A stretch of 45,192 nt of DNA, from NCBI GenBank assembly GCA_964390725.1, contig CAYMIW010000024.1, positions 1 to 45,192 of the forward strand, in the 5' to 3' direction. How positions within the stretch are numbered: the first letter of the stretch is position 1; the number at the start of each line of letters is the position of its first letter. The notes under the pieces are model-generated. The model saw only the letters and a list, made by a program, of their open reading frames with translations, did no database searches and was not told the origin of the DNA. Source of the stretch: JAABTH01 sp964390725 (GTDB taxonomy: Bacteria; Bacillota; Dethiobacteria; DTU022). Positions 16,447 through 24,459 of the stretch are shown in pieces. A program made the translations under genes and the position numbers.

Positions 16447-17073
16447 ATGCATATAGATGCAAAAGTGGTAAAAGTACTGCGCGAAAAGACCGGAGCCGGC
16501 ATGATGGACTGTAAAAAAGCCCTGGTTGAAGCAGAAGGTAATGAAGAAAAAGCAATGGATATCCTGAGGGAAAAAGGTTTGGCTGCTGCTGCGAAGCGGT
16601 CAAGCAGAACTGCTAACCAGGGGATAATTGATTCTTATATACACATGGGTGGCAAGATTGGAGTCTTGGTTGAGGTTAACTGCGAAACCGATTTCGTAGC
16701 CCGCAATGATGAATTCAAGGAATTTGTGCGAAATTTATGTTTGCAGGTGGCAGCTACTAATCCTGCCTACCTGAAAAAAGAAGATGTACCGCAGGAGATT
16801 CTGGACAAGGAAAAAGAGATTATTAAAGCCCAGGCCCTGAATGAAGGAAAACCGGAAAAGGTTATCGAACGCATTGTTGAAGGACGCCTCGAGAAATACT
16901 ATCGCGAGAACTGCCTGCTGGAACAGGCTTTTGTCAAGGACGAGGACGTGTCGATTAACGAGCTGCTGACCGCTTTGATTGCCAAAATAGGTGAAAACAT
17001 TGTGATCAGGCGTTATAGCCGTTTTGAGATCGGCGAGGGTCTCGAAACCGAAGACTCTTGTTGTTGCAACTAA
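16447..17073 (+). CDS. tsf: Elongation factor Ts
   Basis: Nucleotide-exchange factor that reloads EF-Tu with GTP. The 208 residues are the short form of the family, with one core subdomain instead of the longer E. coli layout. The N-terminal UBA-like domain has VKVLREKTGAGMMDCKKAL, and the core has NCETDFVARND, which contacts EF-Tu. The protein ends ETEDSCCCN; three consecutive cysteines are not typical of the family tail. Shifting frame there does not restore a recognisable EF-Ts end, so this looks real. It is followed directly by a terminator. Confidence 0.95.
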   Translation: MHIDAKVVKVLREKTGAGMMDCKKALVEAEGNEEKAMDILREKGLAAAAKRSSRTANQGIIDSYIHMGGKIGVLVEVNCETDFVARNDEFKEFVRNLCLQVAATNPAYLKKEDVPQEILDKEKEIIKAQALNEGKPEKVIERIVEGRLEKYYRENCLLEQAFVKDEDVSINELLTALIAKIGENIVIRRYSRFEIGEGLETEDSCCCN

Positions 17074-17082
17074 GGCCCTGAT

Positions 17083-17113
17083 AAAGAGAACACTTAATTG
17101 TGTTCTCTTTTTT
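17083..17113 (+). terminator. Rho-independent terminator after tsf
   Basis: A perfect 11-bp stem (17083-17093 with 17100-17110, AGAGAACAC against GTGTTCTCT at its core) around the loop TTAATT, running into a six-T tract. It sits 10 bases after the tsf stop and separates rpsB-tsf from pyrH. Confidence 0.9.
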
Positions 17114-17240
17114 ATTGGATTAAAGACTGGAACTGAGGTTGTACTAACCGACGGACAGAGAGGCAACAGGGGCGCTAAAAAATATCCGGAATAGCAGGTT
17201 GTTGAAAAATTACAGCGAATTATTTATCTGGAGGTGTCTT

Positions 17241-17960
17241 GTGGAAAAACCAATTTACAGCCGGGTTATACTCAAGTTGAGTGGAGAGGCAATGGCCGGT
17301 AACCTTGGTTTTGGCATTGATCAGGAAGTTATAGAGAGTATAGCATTACAGATAAAAGAAGTTACAAAATTAAAGGTTCAGGTTGCCATAGTGGTTGGCG
17401 GCGGTAACATCTGGCGGGGAGCCCAGGCCGGCCAAAAAGGTATGGACAGGGCAACAGCCGATTATATGGGCATGCTGGCTACCGTCATTAATGCATTGGC
17501 TTTGCAGGACGCCCTGGAACGCCATGATGTAGATACGCGGGTACAGACTGCGCTGGAAATGCGCCAGGTTGCCGAACCTTATATACGCCGCCGTGCTTTA
17601 AGACACCTGGAAAAAGGCAGGGTGGTAATCTTTGCCGGTGGAACAGGAAATCCCTATTTTTCCACTGATACTACAGCAGCCCTGCGAGCGGCTGAAATTG
17701 AGGCGGAGGTCATCCTGTTGGCCAAGGGCAAGGTGGATGCCGTATATGATGAAGATCCGCTGAAGAATCCAAATGCCCGTAAGTTTTCTGAACTAAATTA
17801 CATTGAAGTAATTAACCAGGGACTTGGAGTTATGGATTCGACAGCAGCCTCGCTCTGTATGGACAACAAGATAAAACTGATTGTTTTCGGTCTTAACTTT
17901 GGTAACATTAAAAAAGTGATCATGGGAGAAAAAATAGGAACGATAATCAAGGGTGGGTGA
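17241..17960 (+). CDS. pyrH: UMP kinase (uridylate kinase)
   Basis: Phosphorylates UMP to UDP, the committed step to pyrimidine nucleoside triphosphates. It belongs to the amino-acid kinase fold, not the NMP kinase fold. The 239 residues show RVILKLSGEAMAG, VVGGGNIWRG, MGMLATVINALALQDALE and VFAGGTGNPYFSTDTTAALRA-type segments (the last spans a longer block). GTG 17241 is chosen because TCTGGAGG lies 6 bases upstream and the protein then has the usual length; an in-frame TTG at 17199 would add 14 residues not typical of the family. It is 3 bases from frr. Confidence 0.95.
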   Translation: MEKPIYSRVILKLSGEAMAGNLGFGIDQEVIESIALQIKEVTKLKVQVAIVVGGGNIWRGAQAGQKGMDRATADYMGMLATVINALALQDALERHDVDTRVQTALEMRQVAEPYIRRRALRHLEKGRVVIFAGGTGNPYFSTDTTAALRAAEIEAEVILLAKGKVDAVYDEDPLKNPNARKFSELNYIEVINQGLGVMDSTAASLCMDNKIKLIVFGLNFGNIKKVIMGEKIGTIIKGG

Positions 17961-17963
17961 GAT

Positions 17964-18521
17964 ATGTTAGATCTGGTATATTTAGATGCAGAAGAACGAA
18001 TGGATAAAGTGATATCAGCATTTAAAAGAGAACTGGCAACCCTGCGGGCCGGAAGGGCCACTCCTTCGCTTTTAGATCGCATAGAAGTGGAATATTACGG
18101 TACTGCAACTCCGCTGAACCAGCTGGCGGGGGTAACAGCGCCCGAGCCGCGCTTGTTGGTAGTTCAGCCCTGGGATAAACAGGCCATCGGTGATATTGAG
18201 AAAGCTATTATGAAATCCGATCTCGGCCTTACACCCAACAGCGATGGCAGTATCATCAGGCTGGCTATTCCCCAGTTGACAGAAGAACGTCGCAAGGAAC
18301 TGGTCAAGTTTATCCGAAAAAAGGCTGAAGAAAGCAAGGTCAATATTCGAAATGTCCGCCGTGATGCCAACGATGAAGTAAAACAGCTGGAAAAATCGGG
18401 AGACATTACTGAGGACGAACGTAGACGGGGGCAGGACCATATCCAGGAAATTACCGATAAAAAGATAGCCCAGGTTGATGAAGTTATGGATACAAAAGAG
18501 CAGGAACTGATGGAAGTTTAG
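17964..18521 (+). CDS. frr: Ribosome recycling factor
   Basis: Works with EF-G to split post-termination ribosomes. The 185 residues have the characteristic features LRAGRATPSLLDRIEVEYYG, the loop VTAPEPRLLVVQPWD, and the C-terminal helix segments RKELVKFIRKKAEESKVNIRN-like and RRDANDEVKQLEK. It starts 3 bases after the pyrH stop, behind GGTGGGTGAG, so the two are co-translated. A strong hairpin follows about 100 bases downstream. Confidence 0.96.
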   Translation: MLDLVYLDAEERMDKVISAFKRELATLRAGRATPSLLDRIEVEYYGTATPLNQLAGVTAPEPRLLVVQPWDKQAIGDIEKAIMKSDLGLTPNSDGSIIRLAIPQLTEERRKELVKFIRKKAEESKVNIRNVRRDANDEVKQLEKSGDITEDERRRGQDHIQEITDKKIAQVDEVMDTKEQELMEV

Positions 18522-18621
18522 CCGGAGGCGGAAAAGAAGCCGGTTTCAAAGAATCAATTATCCTTTAGCCGCACCAGTTGTTCTTGTTAATGTGAGAAAA
18601 CAGCTACCATTTTGATTACAG

Positions 18622-18647
18622 CGGCTCTCTCGTTCAGGAGAGAGCCG
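18622..18647 (+). terminator. Hairpin between frr and uppS (possible terminator or attenuator)
   Basis: A perfect 10-bp stem, CGGCTCTCTC (18622-18631) with GAGAGAGCCG (18638-18647), and a six-base loop GTTCAG. It is followed by TAGTTTATAAAC, which lacks a proper T tract, so full intrinsic termination is doubtful. Partial termination or an mRNA-stabilising role is possible. The rest of the gap 18522-18714 shows nothing recognisable. Confidence 0.5.
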
Positions 18648-18714
18648 TAGTTTATAAACGGCATTTTGGCAAAAAGTAAGATGTAAAGGCCGGAGGAGCC
18701 CGGGTGGGATAATT

Positions 18715-19458
18715 ATGAAAAGCGATATGAGTGAAGTGGATCTGTTGAAGATAATTGAAAATGACAGGATTCCAGGGCACCTGGCGATAATTATGGATGG
18801 TAACGGCAGATGGGCCCAGGAAAGAGGTCTGCCGAGACAGGAAGGTCATCGCCAGGGTGTGGAAACCGTCCGGGATACGGTTAGAAATTGCAGTGATATC
18901 GGGATTAAAATTTTAACCCTGTTTGCCTTTTCCACCGAGAACTGGAAAAGGCCGGCCAGGGAAGTTAACTACCTGATGGGCCTGCCCGAGATTTATTTTA
19001 AAACTGAACTACCGGAATTAATGCGTAACAATGTCCAGGTGAGGATGATTGGAGATTTTCAGAAACTTCCGGGCAAGGTGCAAAAAGCTGTCCGCGAAGG
19101 AGCGGAAGCAACAAAAAATAACACCGGCATGGTTTTAATATTTGCGCTTAATTATGGGGCAAGGGCTGAAATATTAACTGCTGTAAACCAGATTGTTAAT
19201 GATGCTGTTCAGAAAAACGATGCAGGCAGGATTAACGAAAAGCAGTTTACAAAATATCTTTATACGGCAGATTGGCCTGATCCCGATCTTTTGATTAGAA
19301 CGAGCGGTGAAAAAAGAATCAGCAATTTTTTACTCTGGCAGCTTGCTTACAGTGAATTGTGGTTCACTGATGTATACTGGCCTGATTTTTCCAGAAAGCA
19401 TTTGCTGGAAGCGGTATATGATTATCAGAATCGCAAGCGCAGATTTGGTAAAGTTTAA
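18715..19458 (+). CDS. uppS: Isoprenyl transferase, undecaprenyl diphosphate synthase type
   Basis: Cis-prenyltransferase that adds isopentenyl units to farnesyl diphosphate, making the C55 lipid carrier for cell-wall synthesis. The 247 residues contain HLAIIMDGNGRWA with catalytic Asp D28, TLFAFSTENWKRP, and the C-terminal PDPDLLIRTSGEKRISNFLLW substrate-binding block (shown in part). ATG 18715 has GTGGGA about 6 bases upstream; a second in-frame ATG at 18727 is possible. It heads a run of envelope and isoprenoid genes. Confidence 0.95.
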   Translation: MKSDMSEVDLLKIIENDRIPGHLAIIMDGNGRWAQERGLPRQEGHRQGVETVRDTVRNCSDIGIKILTLFAFSTENWKRPAREVNYLMGLPEIYFKTELPELMRNNVQVRMIGDFQKLPGKVQKAVREGAEATKNNTGMVLIFALNYGARAEILTAVNQIVNDAVQKNDAGRINEKQFTKYLYTADWPDPDLLIRTSGEKRISNFLLWQLAYSELWFTDVYWPDFSRKHLLEAVYDYQNRKRRFGKV

Positions 19459-19506
19459 GGTCCGAGAGATAGTGATAACTGGATCTATCCGGGAGTTGGT
19501 GCCTAA

Positions 19507-20310
19507 ATGTTATACCTGAGGATAATGTCTGCCCTGCTGGGCATTCCGATAATGCTGGGAGCGGTATTCCTTGGCGGACCATGGTATGCTCTTTTAATGC
19601 TTGTTGTGGTTAACCTGGGTATATTTGAATACAGTACAATACTGCAGGCAAGCGGTTATCGTGTCCCCCTGATAACCAGCTTTGCCGGAGTAACACTATT
19701 TTTGGCGGTAGTATACTTCCAACTTTTCGATTTAATATATCCACTGGTAATGATTCTTTTTACTGCTTTATTCGTAATATCCCTGTTTAACATGGATCGG
19801 AAGAGCATTCATGACGCGGCTATTTCATTCTGGGGAATTATTTACCTGGGCGGTCTTAGCGGTTACCTGATTTTAATCAGAATGATGCCAGAGGGAGCCC
19901 TTTATACTTACATGCTGCTTGCCGGAGTGTGGTTGCATGACAGCGTGGCTTACTTTATAGGCAGTAAATGGGGTTTACATAAGTTTTCTCCTTCAATTAG
20001 CCCGAAAAAATCGGTGGAAGGATCTGTTGCCGGGATTCTGGCCGCGGTACTTTTGTTTTTTTCAGCTGTAATTTTAATGCCCGATATAATGCCTTTCAGT
20101 CCCGGCGCAGGAATACTTTTCGGTCTCGGTATAGCCGTTTTCGCCCAGTTGGGAGATCTGCTAGAATCCGCCCTGAAAAGACAGCTTGCAGTTAAAGATT
20201 CAGGCAAACTGATACCGGGACACGGGGGAATCCTTGACCGTTTTGACAGTATGCTGCTGTGTGCACCTTTTGTTTATTATTTTTTTACCCTATTGAATAT
20301 ATCTTTATGA
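19507..20310 (+). CDS. cdsA: Phosphatidate cytidylyltransferase
   Basis: Makes CDP-diacylglycerol from phosphatidic acid and CTP, the branch point of phospholipid synthesis. The integral membrane protein has 267 residues and about seven hydrophobic segments. The family signature near the C-terminus is complete: SALKRQLAVKDSGKLIPGHGG followed by LDRFDS. ATG 19507 has GGGAG about 10 bases upstream. It lies between uppS and dxr, the usual order in Bacillota and many other bacteria. Confidence 0.95.
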   Translation: MLYLRIMSALLGIPIMLGAVFLGGPWYALLMLVVVNLGIFEYSTILQASGYRVPLITSFAGVTLFLAVVYFQLFDLIYPLVMILFTALFVISLFNMDRKSIHDAAISFWGIIYLGGLSGYLILIRMMPEGALYTYMLLAGVWLHDSVAYFIGSKWGLHKFSPSISPKKSVEGSVAGILAAVLLFFSAVILMPDIMPFSPGAGILFGLGIAVFAQLGDLLESALKRQLAVKDSGKLIPGHGGILDRFDSMLLCAPFVYYFFTLLNISL

Positions 20311-20321
20311 ACAGGTGAGTT

Positions 20322-21485
20322 ATGAAGAAAATTGCATTAATCGGTTCAACCGGTTCGATCGGCAGGCAAACCCTGGAAGTAATTACGTCCCTGGGCGAAC
20401 AGTACAGGGTAGTGGTGCTGGCTGCCGGAAAAAACGATCAGCTGATAGCCGAACAGGCGAAAAGATTCAGACCGGAGATGGTTTCCCTATTCGACAATGA
20501 AGCTGCAGAACGCCTGAAAAAATCTCCCTTGCCGGAAAACATAGCAATAACTTCCGGCCTTGAGGGTCAAATTGCCGCAGCTGAATGGCCGGAAGCTGAG
20601 CTTGTTGTTATGGCCCAGGTTGGATTCAGTGGTTTTCAACCACTTATCGCCGCCCTTAAAGCCGGTAAAACGATAGCTCTTGCTAACAAGGAATCGCTTG
20701 TTGTGGGGGGGGATCTGCTTGAACGCCTTAACCTGCTTGACAGAAAGAGAATTATACCGGTTGACAGTGAACATTCGGCTATCTGGCAGGCTATTGGTAC
20801 GGCGAAACAACAGGAAATATCAAAAGTTTACCTGACTGCATCGGGCGGACCATTTTTCGGTATGCCAGGGGAACAGCTTGAACGAGTAACCCCTGAGCAA
20901 GCCCTGAAACATCCCAATTGGTCTATGGGTCCTAAAATCACCATTGATTCAGCAACAATGATGAATAAGGGCCTGGAGGTTATCGAGGCCAGGTGGCTGT
21001 TTGACCTGGAGCTAAGTCAGATAAATGTAGTTGTTCACCGGCAAAGTATTGTCCATTCTATGGTAGAATATATTGATGGCACTGTAATGGCCCAACTGGG
21101 CAGTCCGGATATGAGAGCACCGATACAGCACGCCCTTACATTTCCGGCCCGAAAAAAAGGATTGATTAAGGCATATAATCCTTTCGGCAGCCTGACCTTT
21201 GAGGAACCGGACCGAAAGAATTTTCCCTGTCTTGACCTGGCTTACCGTGCTTCTGAAGCGGGCGGAACCATGCCGGCAGTTTTAAATGCTGCCAACGAAG
21301 TTGCCGTTAAATATTTTTTAAAAGAAAAGATCAAGTTTACCGAGATACCGGTGGTAATTGACGCGGTGATGGCCGATCATCTGCCGGTGAGAGATTATTC
21401 TCTCGAGGATGCAGTTAAAGCTGATCTGCAGGCTCGTGAAAAAGCGGAGTTGGTTGCAGGGCAGCTGATTGGAAGGGTGAGATAG
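20322..21485 (+). CDS. dxr: 1-deoxy-D-xylulose 5-phosphate reductoisomerase
   Basis: Second enzyme of the methylerythritol phosphate (MEP) isoprenoid pathway; converts DXP to MEP with NADPH. The 387 residues have the NADPH-binding GSTGSIG (8-14), ANKESLV, the metal and substrate block PVDSEHSAIWQ with D148 and E150 (E. coli D150, E152), and NKGLEVIEARWLF. It starts 11 bases after cdsA and ends one base before the rseP start region. With ispG two genes on, it shows the organism uses the MEP route. Confidence 0.96.
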   Translation: MKKIALIGSTGSIGRQTLEVITSLGEQYRVVVLAAGKNDQLIAEQAKRFRPEMVSLFDNEAAERLKKSPLPENIAITSGLEGQIAAAEWPEAELVVMAQVGFSGFQPLIAALKAGKTIALANKESLVVGGDLLERLNLLDRKRIIPVDSEHSAIWQAIGTAKQQEISKVYLTASGGPFFGMPGEQLERVTPEQALKHPNWSMGPKITIDSATMMNKGLEVIEARWLFDLELSQINVVVHRQSIVHSMVEYIDGTVMAQLGSPDMRAPIQHALTFPARKKGLIKAYNPFGSLTFEEPDRKNFPCLDLAYRASEAGGTMPAVLNAANEVAVKYFLKEKIKFTEIPVVIDAVMADHLPVRDYSLEDAVKADLQAREKAELVAGQLIGRVR

Positions 21486-21486
21486 T

Positions 21487-22506
21487 ATGCAGACATTTAT
21501 TGCCGCCATTTTTGTATTTGGCCTTTTAATCCTGGTTCATGAACTGGGACATTATTATGCCGCCAGGTTAACCGGTATTAAAGTGCTGGAACTGGCGATA
21601 GGATTCGGACCAAAACTGACCGGCTGGAGTAAAAACGGAATTGATTACTCGATCAGGGTATTCCCCCTGGGTGGTTTCTGCCGGATGCTGGGTGAAAACC
21701 CGGAAGAAGCTGAAGAACCCGATAGTTTTCCCCAGAAACCGGCTTTAAGCCGGGCCCTTGTTTTAGTTTCGGGAGCCCTGATGAACCTGGTCCTGTCGAT
21801 TGTAGTATTTTTTATCATTTTCTTTTTTATTACCGGGGTGCCTGGTTATGACAGCTCGGCCATCGGTTACATTATCGAAGAGGCGCCTGCAGAAGAAGCC
21901 GGATTGCAGGAGGGTGACAAAATTATCTCGATTAACGGGATTGAGGTTGATGAATGGCATGATGTATTAAGAGAAATATCTAGCAGACCGGAAGAGAAGA
22001 TAAACCTTCTAGTTGCCCGAAACGGGACCGAATTAAGTTACGAACTGGTAACAGTTGTTTCGGAAGAGACCGGCAGCGGTATGATCGGGATTGGACCGGA
22101 AATGCCCAGGTTCCGTTTTTTGACTTCACTGAAAATCAGCCTGGAGCGTTTTGCCATGGTTATAGGATCTATCTTCCAGGTTTTCACCGGCCAGGCGCCG
22201 CTGGATGTAACCGGACCGGTTGGGATTATTTTCGTTATCGGGGAAGTGGCTCAAACCGGTTTTGTCAATCTGCTGCTACTTATGGCCCTGATCAGCATCA
22301 GCCTGGGAATAATGAACCTGCTGCCAATCCCCGCTCTGGATGGAGGGCGCCTGTTTTTCCTGCTGGTTGAAGTGGTGCGTGGAAAGAGAATAGACCCTGA
22401 TAAAGAAGGTTTTGTTCATTTTATCGGTTTCGCCCTGCTTATTCTGTTGATCCTGTTCATAACTTACCAGGATCTTCTGCGCTGGGTGATAGTGCCGAGC
22501 AATTAA
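21487..22506 (+). CDS. rseP: RIP site-2 metalloprotease, RseP/RasP type
   Basis: Membrane-embedded zinc protease that cleaves transmembrane substrates such as anti-sigma factors. The 339 residues have HELGH at 18-22 in the first membrane helix, one PDZ domain (about 120-190, with AEEAGLQEGDKIISINGIEV), and the third metal ligand D285 in PIPALDGGRL in a late helix. There is a single PDZ domain, as in B. subtilis RasP, not two as in E. coli. It starts one base after dxr. No anti-sigma gene is adjacent. Confidence 0.94.
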   Translation: MQTFIAAIFVFGLLILVHELGHYYAARLTGIKVLELAIGFGPKLTGWSKNGIDYSIRVFPLGGFCRMLGENPEEAEEPDSFPQKPALSRALVLVSGALMNLVLSIVVFFIIFFFITGVPGYDSSAIGYIIEEAPAEEAGLQEGDKIISINGIEVDEWHDVLREISSRPEEKINLLVARNGTELSYELVTVVSEETGSGMIGIGPEMPRFRFLTSLKISLERFAMVIGSIFQVFTGQAPLDVTGPVGIIFVIGEVAQTGFVNLLLLMALISISLGIMNLLPIPALDGGRLFFLLVEVVRGKRIDPDKEGFVHFIGFALLILLILFITYQDLLRWVIVPSN

Positions 22507-22519
22507 GTGGTGATACTTA

Positions 22520-23602
22520 GTGGTAGCCCCGGAACGCAGGATTTCAAGAGCTGTTAATGTTGGTGGGGTCAGGGTTGGTGCCGGAGAACCGGTTGTGATA
22601 CAATCAATGACCAACACCAACACGGCAGACTATTCTGCAACCCTGGAACAAATCAGTATTCTGCATCAAAGAGGTTGCGAATTGGTCAGAGTAGCAATTC
22701 CCGACAGCAGGGCGGTTGAAGCCCTGGAGAAAATTGTCGCGGAAAGCCCTATCCCGGTTATTGCCGATATTCATTTTGATGTTAGCCTGGCTCACCTGGC
22801 TATTGAAAAAGGTGCAGCCAAGGTGCGGATAAACCCCGGTAATGTTGGCGGAGCAGATAAAATGTTAAAACTGGCTGAAAAAGCCGGGGTTTTCGGGGTA
22901 CCAATTCGGATTGGGGTTAATGCCGGTTCACTGGAAAAAAAGATTGCCGATAAATTCGGTGGGGCAACTCCGGAAGCGCTTGCCGAGTCAGCCTACCGCT
23001 ATACAACAGTACTGGCTGATGCCGGTTTTGACGATGTTGTGGTATCCATTAAAGCTTCCGATGTATATACTACTATCAATGCGAATCGCCTTTTTGCCGA
23101 AAAAACCAATTACCCTATTCACCTTGGGGTTACTGAAGCCGGGACTCCCGGGCAGGGTGTAATAAAAAATGCTATCGGTATCGGTACCCTTTTGGCAGAG
23201 GGTATAGGCGACACTATCAGGGTTTCCCTGACGGCTCCACCGGAAGAAGAGATTGAAGCAGCCCGTGGTATACTGCAGGCTCTTGGCCTGCGGGTTTTCG
23301 GGCCGGAGATTATCTCCTGCCCAACCTGCGGCCGGTGTGAAACCGACCTGATTTCACTGGCGAAAAAAGTTGAGGAAATTCTCAAGGATTACCAGGGACC
23401 GATTAAAGTAGCCGTAATGGGTTGTGCGGTTAATGGTCCCGGAGAAGCACGTGAAGCAGACATTGGTATTTCAGCGGGTAAAAGGAACGGGATTCTATTT
23501 AAAAAAGGAAAGGTAATCAGGACAGTAAACCAGGAGAAGCTGCTCGAGGTATTCCGATCAGAGCTGGCCCTGTATGAAAAAGATAACAGCCTTAATACCT
23601 GA
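22520..23602 (+). CDS. ispG: 4-hydroxy-3-methylbut-2-enyl diphosphate synthase
   Basis: Iron-sulfur enzyme of the MEP pathway that reductively opens the cyclic diphosphate MEcPP. The 360 residues form the TIM-barrel plus C-terminal [4Fe-4S] domain of the bacterial short form. Cluster ligands are C267 and C270 (CPTCGRC), C302 (MGCAVNGPGE) and E309, matching E. coli C270, C273, C305 and E312. The N-terminal VVIQSMTNTNTAD is also diagnostic. GTG 22520 is chosen; the upstream sequence is a weak GTGG-type site. It is 14 bases after rseP. Confidence 0.96.
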   Translation: MVAPERRISRAVNVGGVRVGAGEPVVIQSMTNTNTADYSATLEQISILHQRGCELVRVAIPDSRAVEALEKIVAESPIPVIADIHFDVSLAHLAIEKGAAKVRINPGNVGGADKMLKLAEKAGVFGVPIRIGVNAGSLEKKIADKFGGATPEALAESAYRYTTVLADAGFDDVVVSIKASDVYTTINANRLFAEKTNYPIHLGVTEAGTPGQGVIKNAIGIGTLLAEGIGDTIRVSLTAPPEEEIEAARGILQALGLRVFGPEIISCPTCGRCETDLISLAKKVEEILKDYQGPIKVAVMGCAVNGPGEAREADIGISAGKRNGILFKKGKVIRTVNQEKLLEVFRSELALYEKDNSLNT

Positions 23603-23615
23603 AGGGAGAAAACAT

Positions 23616-24263
23616 TTGAAAGTTGCAGCAATAATACCCGCATACAATGAAGGACTTACGATCGGCAACGTCCTGGATGTTCTTGTTCGAAACAGGAATA
23701 TTGAAGAGATTATCGTCGTTAGCGACGGGTCAGTAGATGATACAGTACGAAGGGCAGCTGCTTATGAAGGAGTTATGGTGGTAGACCTGTTGGAAAACAG
23801 GGGAAAAGGTGGTGCCGTAAAAGCCGGCCTGGATCAGACTGACGCCGAGGTGATCCTGGTTCTTGATGCCGACTTGATCGGTTTAACGGGCGCCCATATA
23901 AAATCGCTTCTCGAACCGGTAACGAAGGGTAAAGCCCTGATGTCTGTGGGAATCTTTGAAAAAGGACGGGTAGCGACAGATTTTGCCCAGAAAGTAGCTC
24001 CTTTTTTATCCGGACAGAGAGCAGTGCGGCGGGATTTGCTGGAAAACATCTCTAATCTAGATCTGACCCGGTTCGGTATCGAAATTGCCCTGCATGGTTA
24101 TGTTGAAGAGAATGAAATCACTACTGAAATAGTCCAGCTCGAAGACCTTTCGCACGTGATGAAAGAAGAAAAGTTAGGGTTGTGGAAGGGAATGTCAGCG
24201 AGGGCAAAAATGTACTGGGAAATCATCAGGTACGTGGCAAAAATTGATATTAATGATCATTGA
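23616..24263 (+). CDS. Small soluble family 2 glycosyltransferase
   Basis: Predicted GT-A fold glycosyltransferase of 215 residues. The N-terminus VAAIIPAYNEG and VVSDGSVDDT bind the nucleotide-sugar, NRGKGGAVKAGL is typical of DPM1/GPGS-like GT2 enzymes, and VLDADLIGL gives the DxD metal motif. FLSGQRAVRRDLL resembles the acceptor-site segment of that group. There are no membrane helices. TTG 23616 with GGGAGA 8 bases upstream is preferred over an in-frame ATG at 23574 that lies inside ispG and adds 14 residues ahead of the conserved start. The acceptor is unknown; in many Clostridia proS and polC occupy this place. Confidence 0.8.
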   Translation: MKVAAIIPAYNEGLTIGNVLDVLVRNRNIEEIIVVSDGSVDDTVRRAAAYEGVMVVDLLENRGKGGAVKAGLDQTDAEVILVLDADLIGLTGAHIKSLLEPVTKGKALMSVGIFEKGRVATDFAQKVAPFLSGQRAVRRDLLENISNLDLTRFGIEIALHGYVEENEITTEIVQLEDLSHVMKEEKLGLWKGMSARAKMYWEIIRYVAKIDINDH

Positions 24264-24312
24264 TGAGGCCCCTGTTATTTAATGCAGGCAGCTTTTACAA
24301 AGCTTTGCAGTG

Positions 24313-24341
24313 TTGCCAATATACAAGCTTTGTGATAAATT
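24313..24341 (+). promoter_or_regulatory. Predicted sigma-A promoter of the rimP-nusA superoperon, with overlapping inverted repeat
   Basis: TTGCCA (24313-24318), a 17-base spacer and TAAATT (24336-24341). Inverted repeat arms ACAAAGCTT (24297-24305) and AAGCTTTGT (24325-24333) flank the -35 box, the right arm lying in the spacer. That position would suit an operator, though it may be a chance hairpin. Confidence 0.5.
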
Positions 24342-24368
24342 TATATAGATGAAGTTTTTTCTCGAGTC

Positions 24369-24391
24369 AAGGGTGGGTTTTCCCACTCTTT
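24369..24391 (+). terminator. Terminator-like hairpin in the rimP leader
   Basis: A 9-bp stem with one G-T pair (AAGGGTGGG 24369-24377 with CCCACTCTT 24382-24390) around TTTT, then a short T run. It lies after the predicted rimP promoter and before rimP, so it could act as an attenuator for the superoperon or end transcripts coming from ispG. Confidence 0.5.
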
Positions 24392-24459
24392 CATATTAAT
24401 AGGAGAAAAGATTTGTCACGGAAAACGGTAAATCGATGTTTTGGGCGGGGGGATGCATA

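Noticed and set aside
15965..16603. Long reverse-strand open frames over rpsB, dnaE, pnp and infB
   Set aside because: They lie opposite strongly conserved genes, have low-complexity or hydrophobic composition and no ribosome binding sites, so they are shadows.
17040..17166. Frameshift at the end of tsf
   Set aside because: The other frame continues open but gives no EF-Ts-like tail and runs through the terminator.
23574..23615. ATG start for the glycosyltransferase inside the end of ispG
   Set aside because: It adds 14 residues ahead of the conserved N-terminal strand and lacks a good ribosome binding site, while TTG 23616 has GGGAGA 8 bases upstream.
24264..24459. A small gene between the glycosyltransferase and rimP
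   Set aside because: No open frame with a ribosome binding site; the gap is better explained by the promoter, inverted repeat and hairpin.
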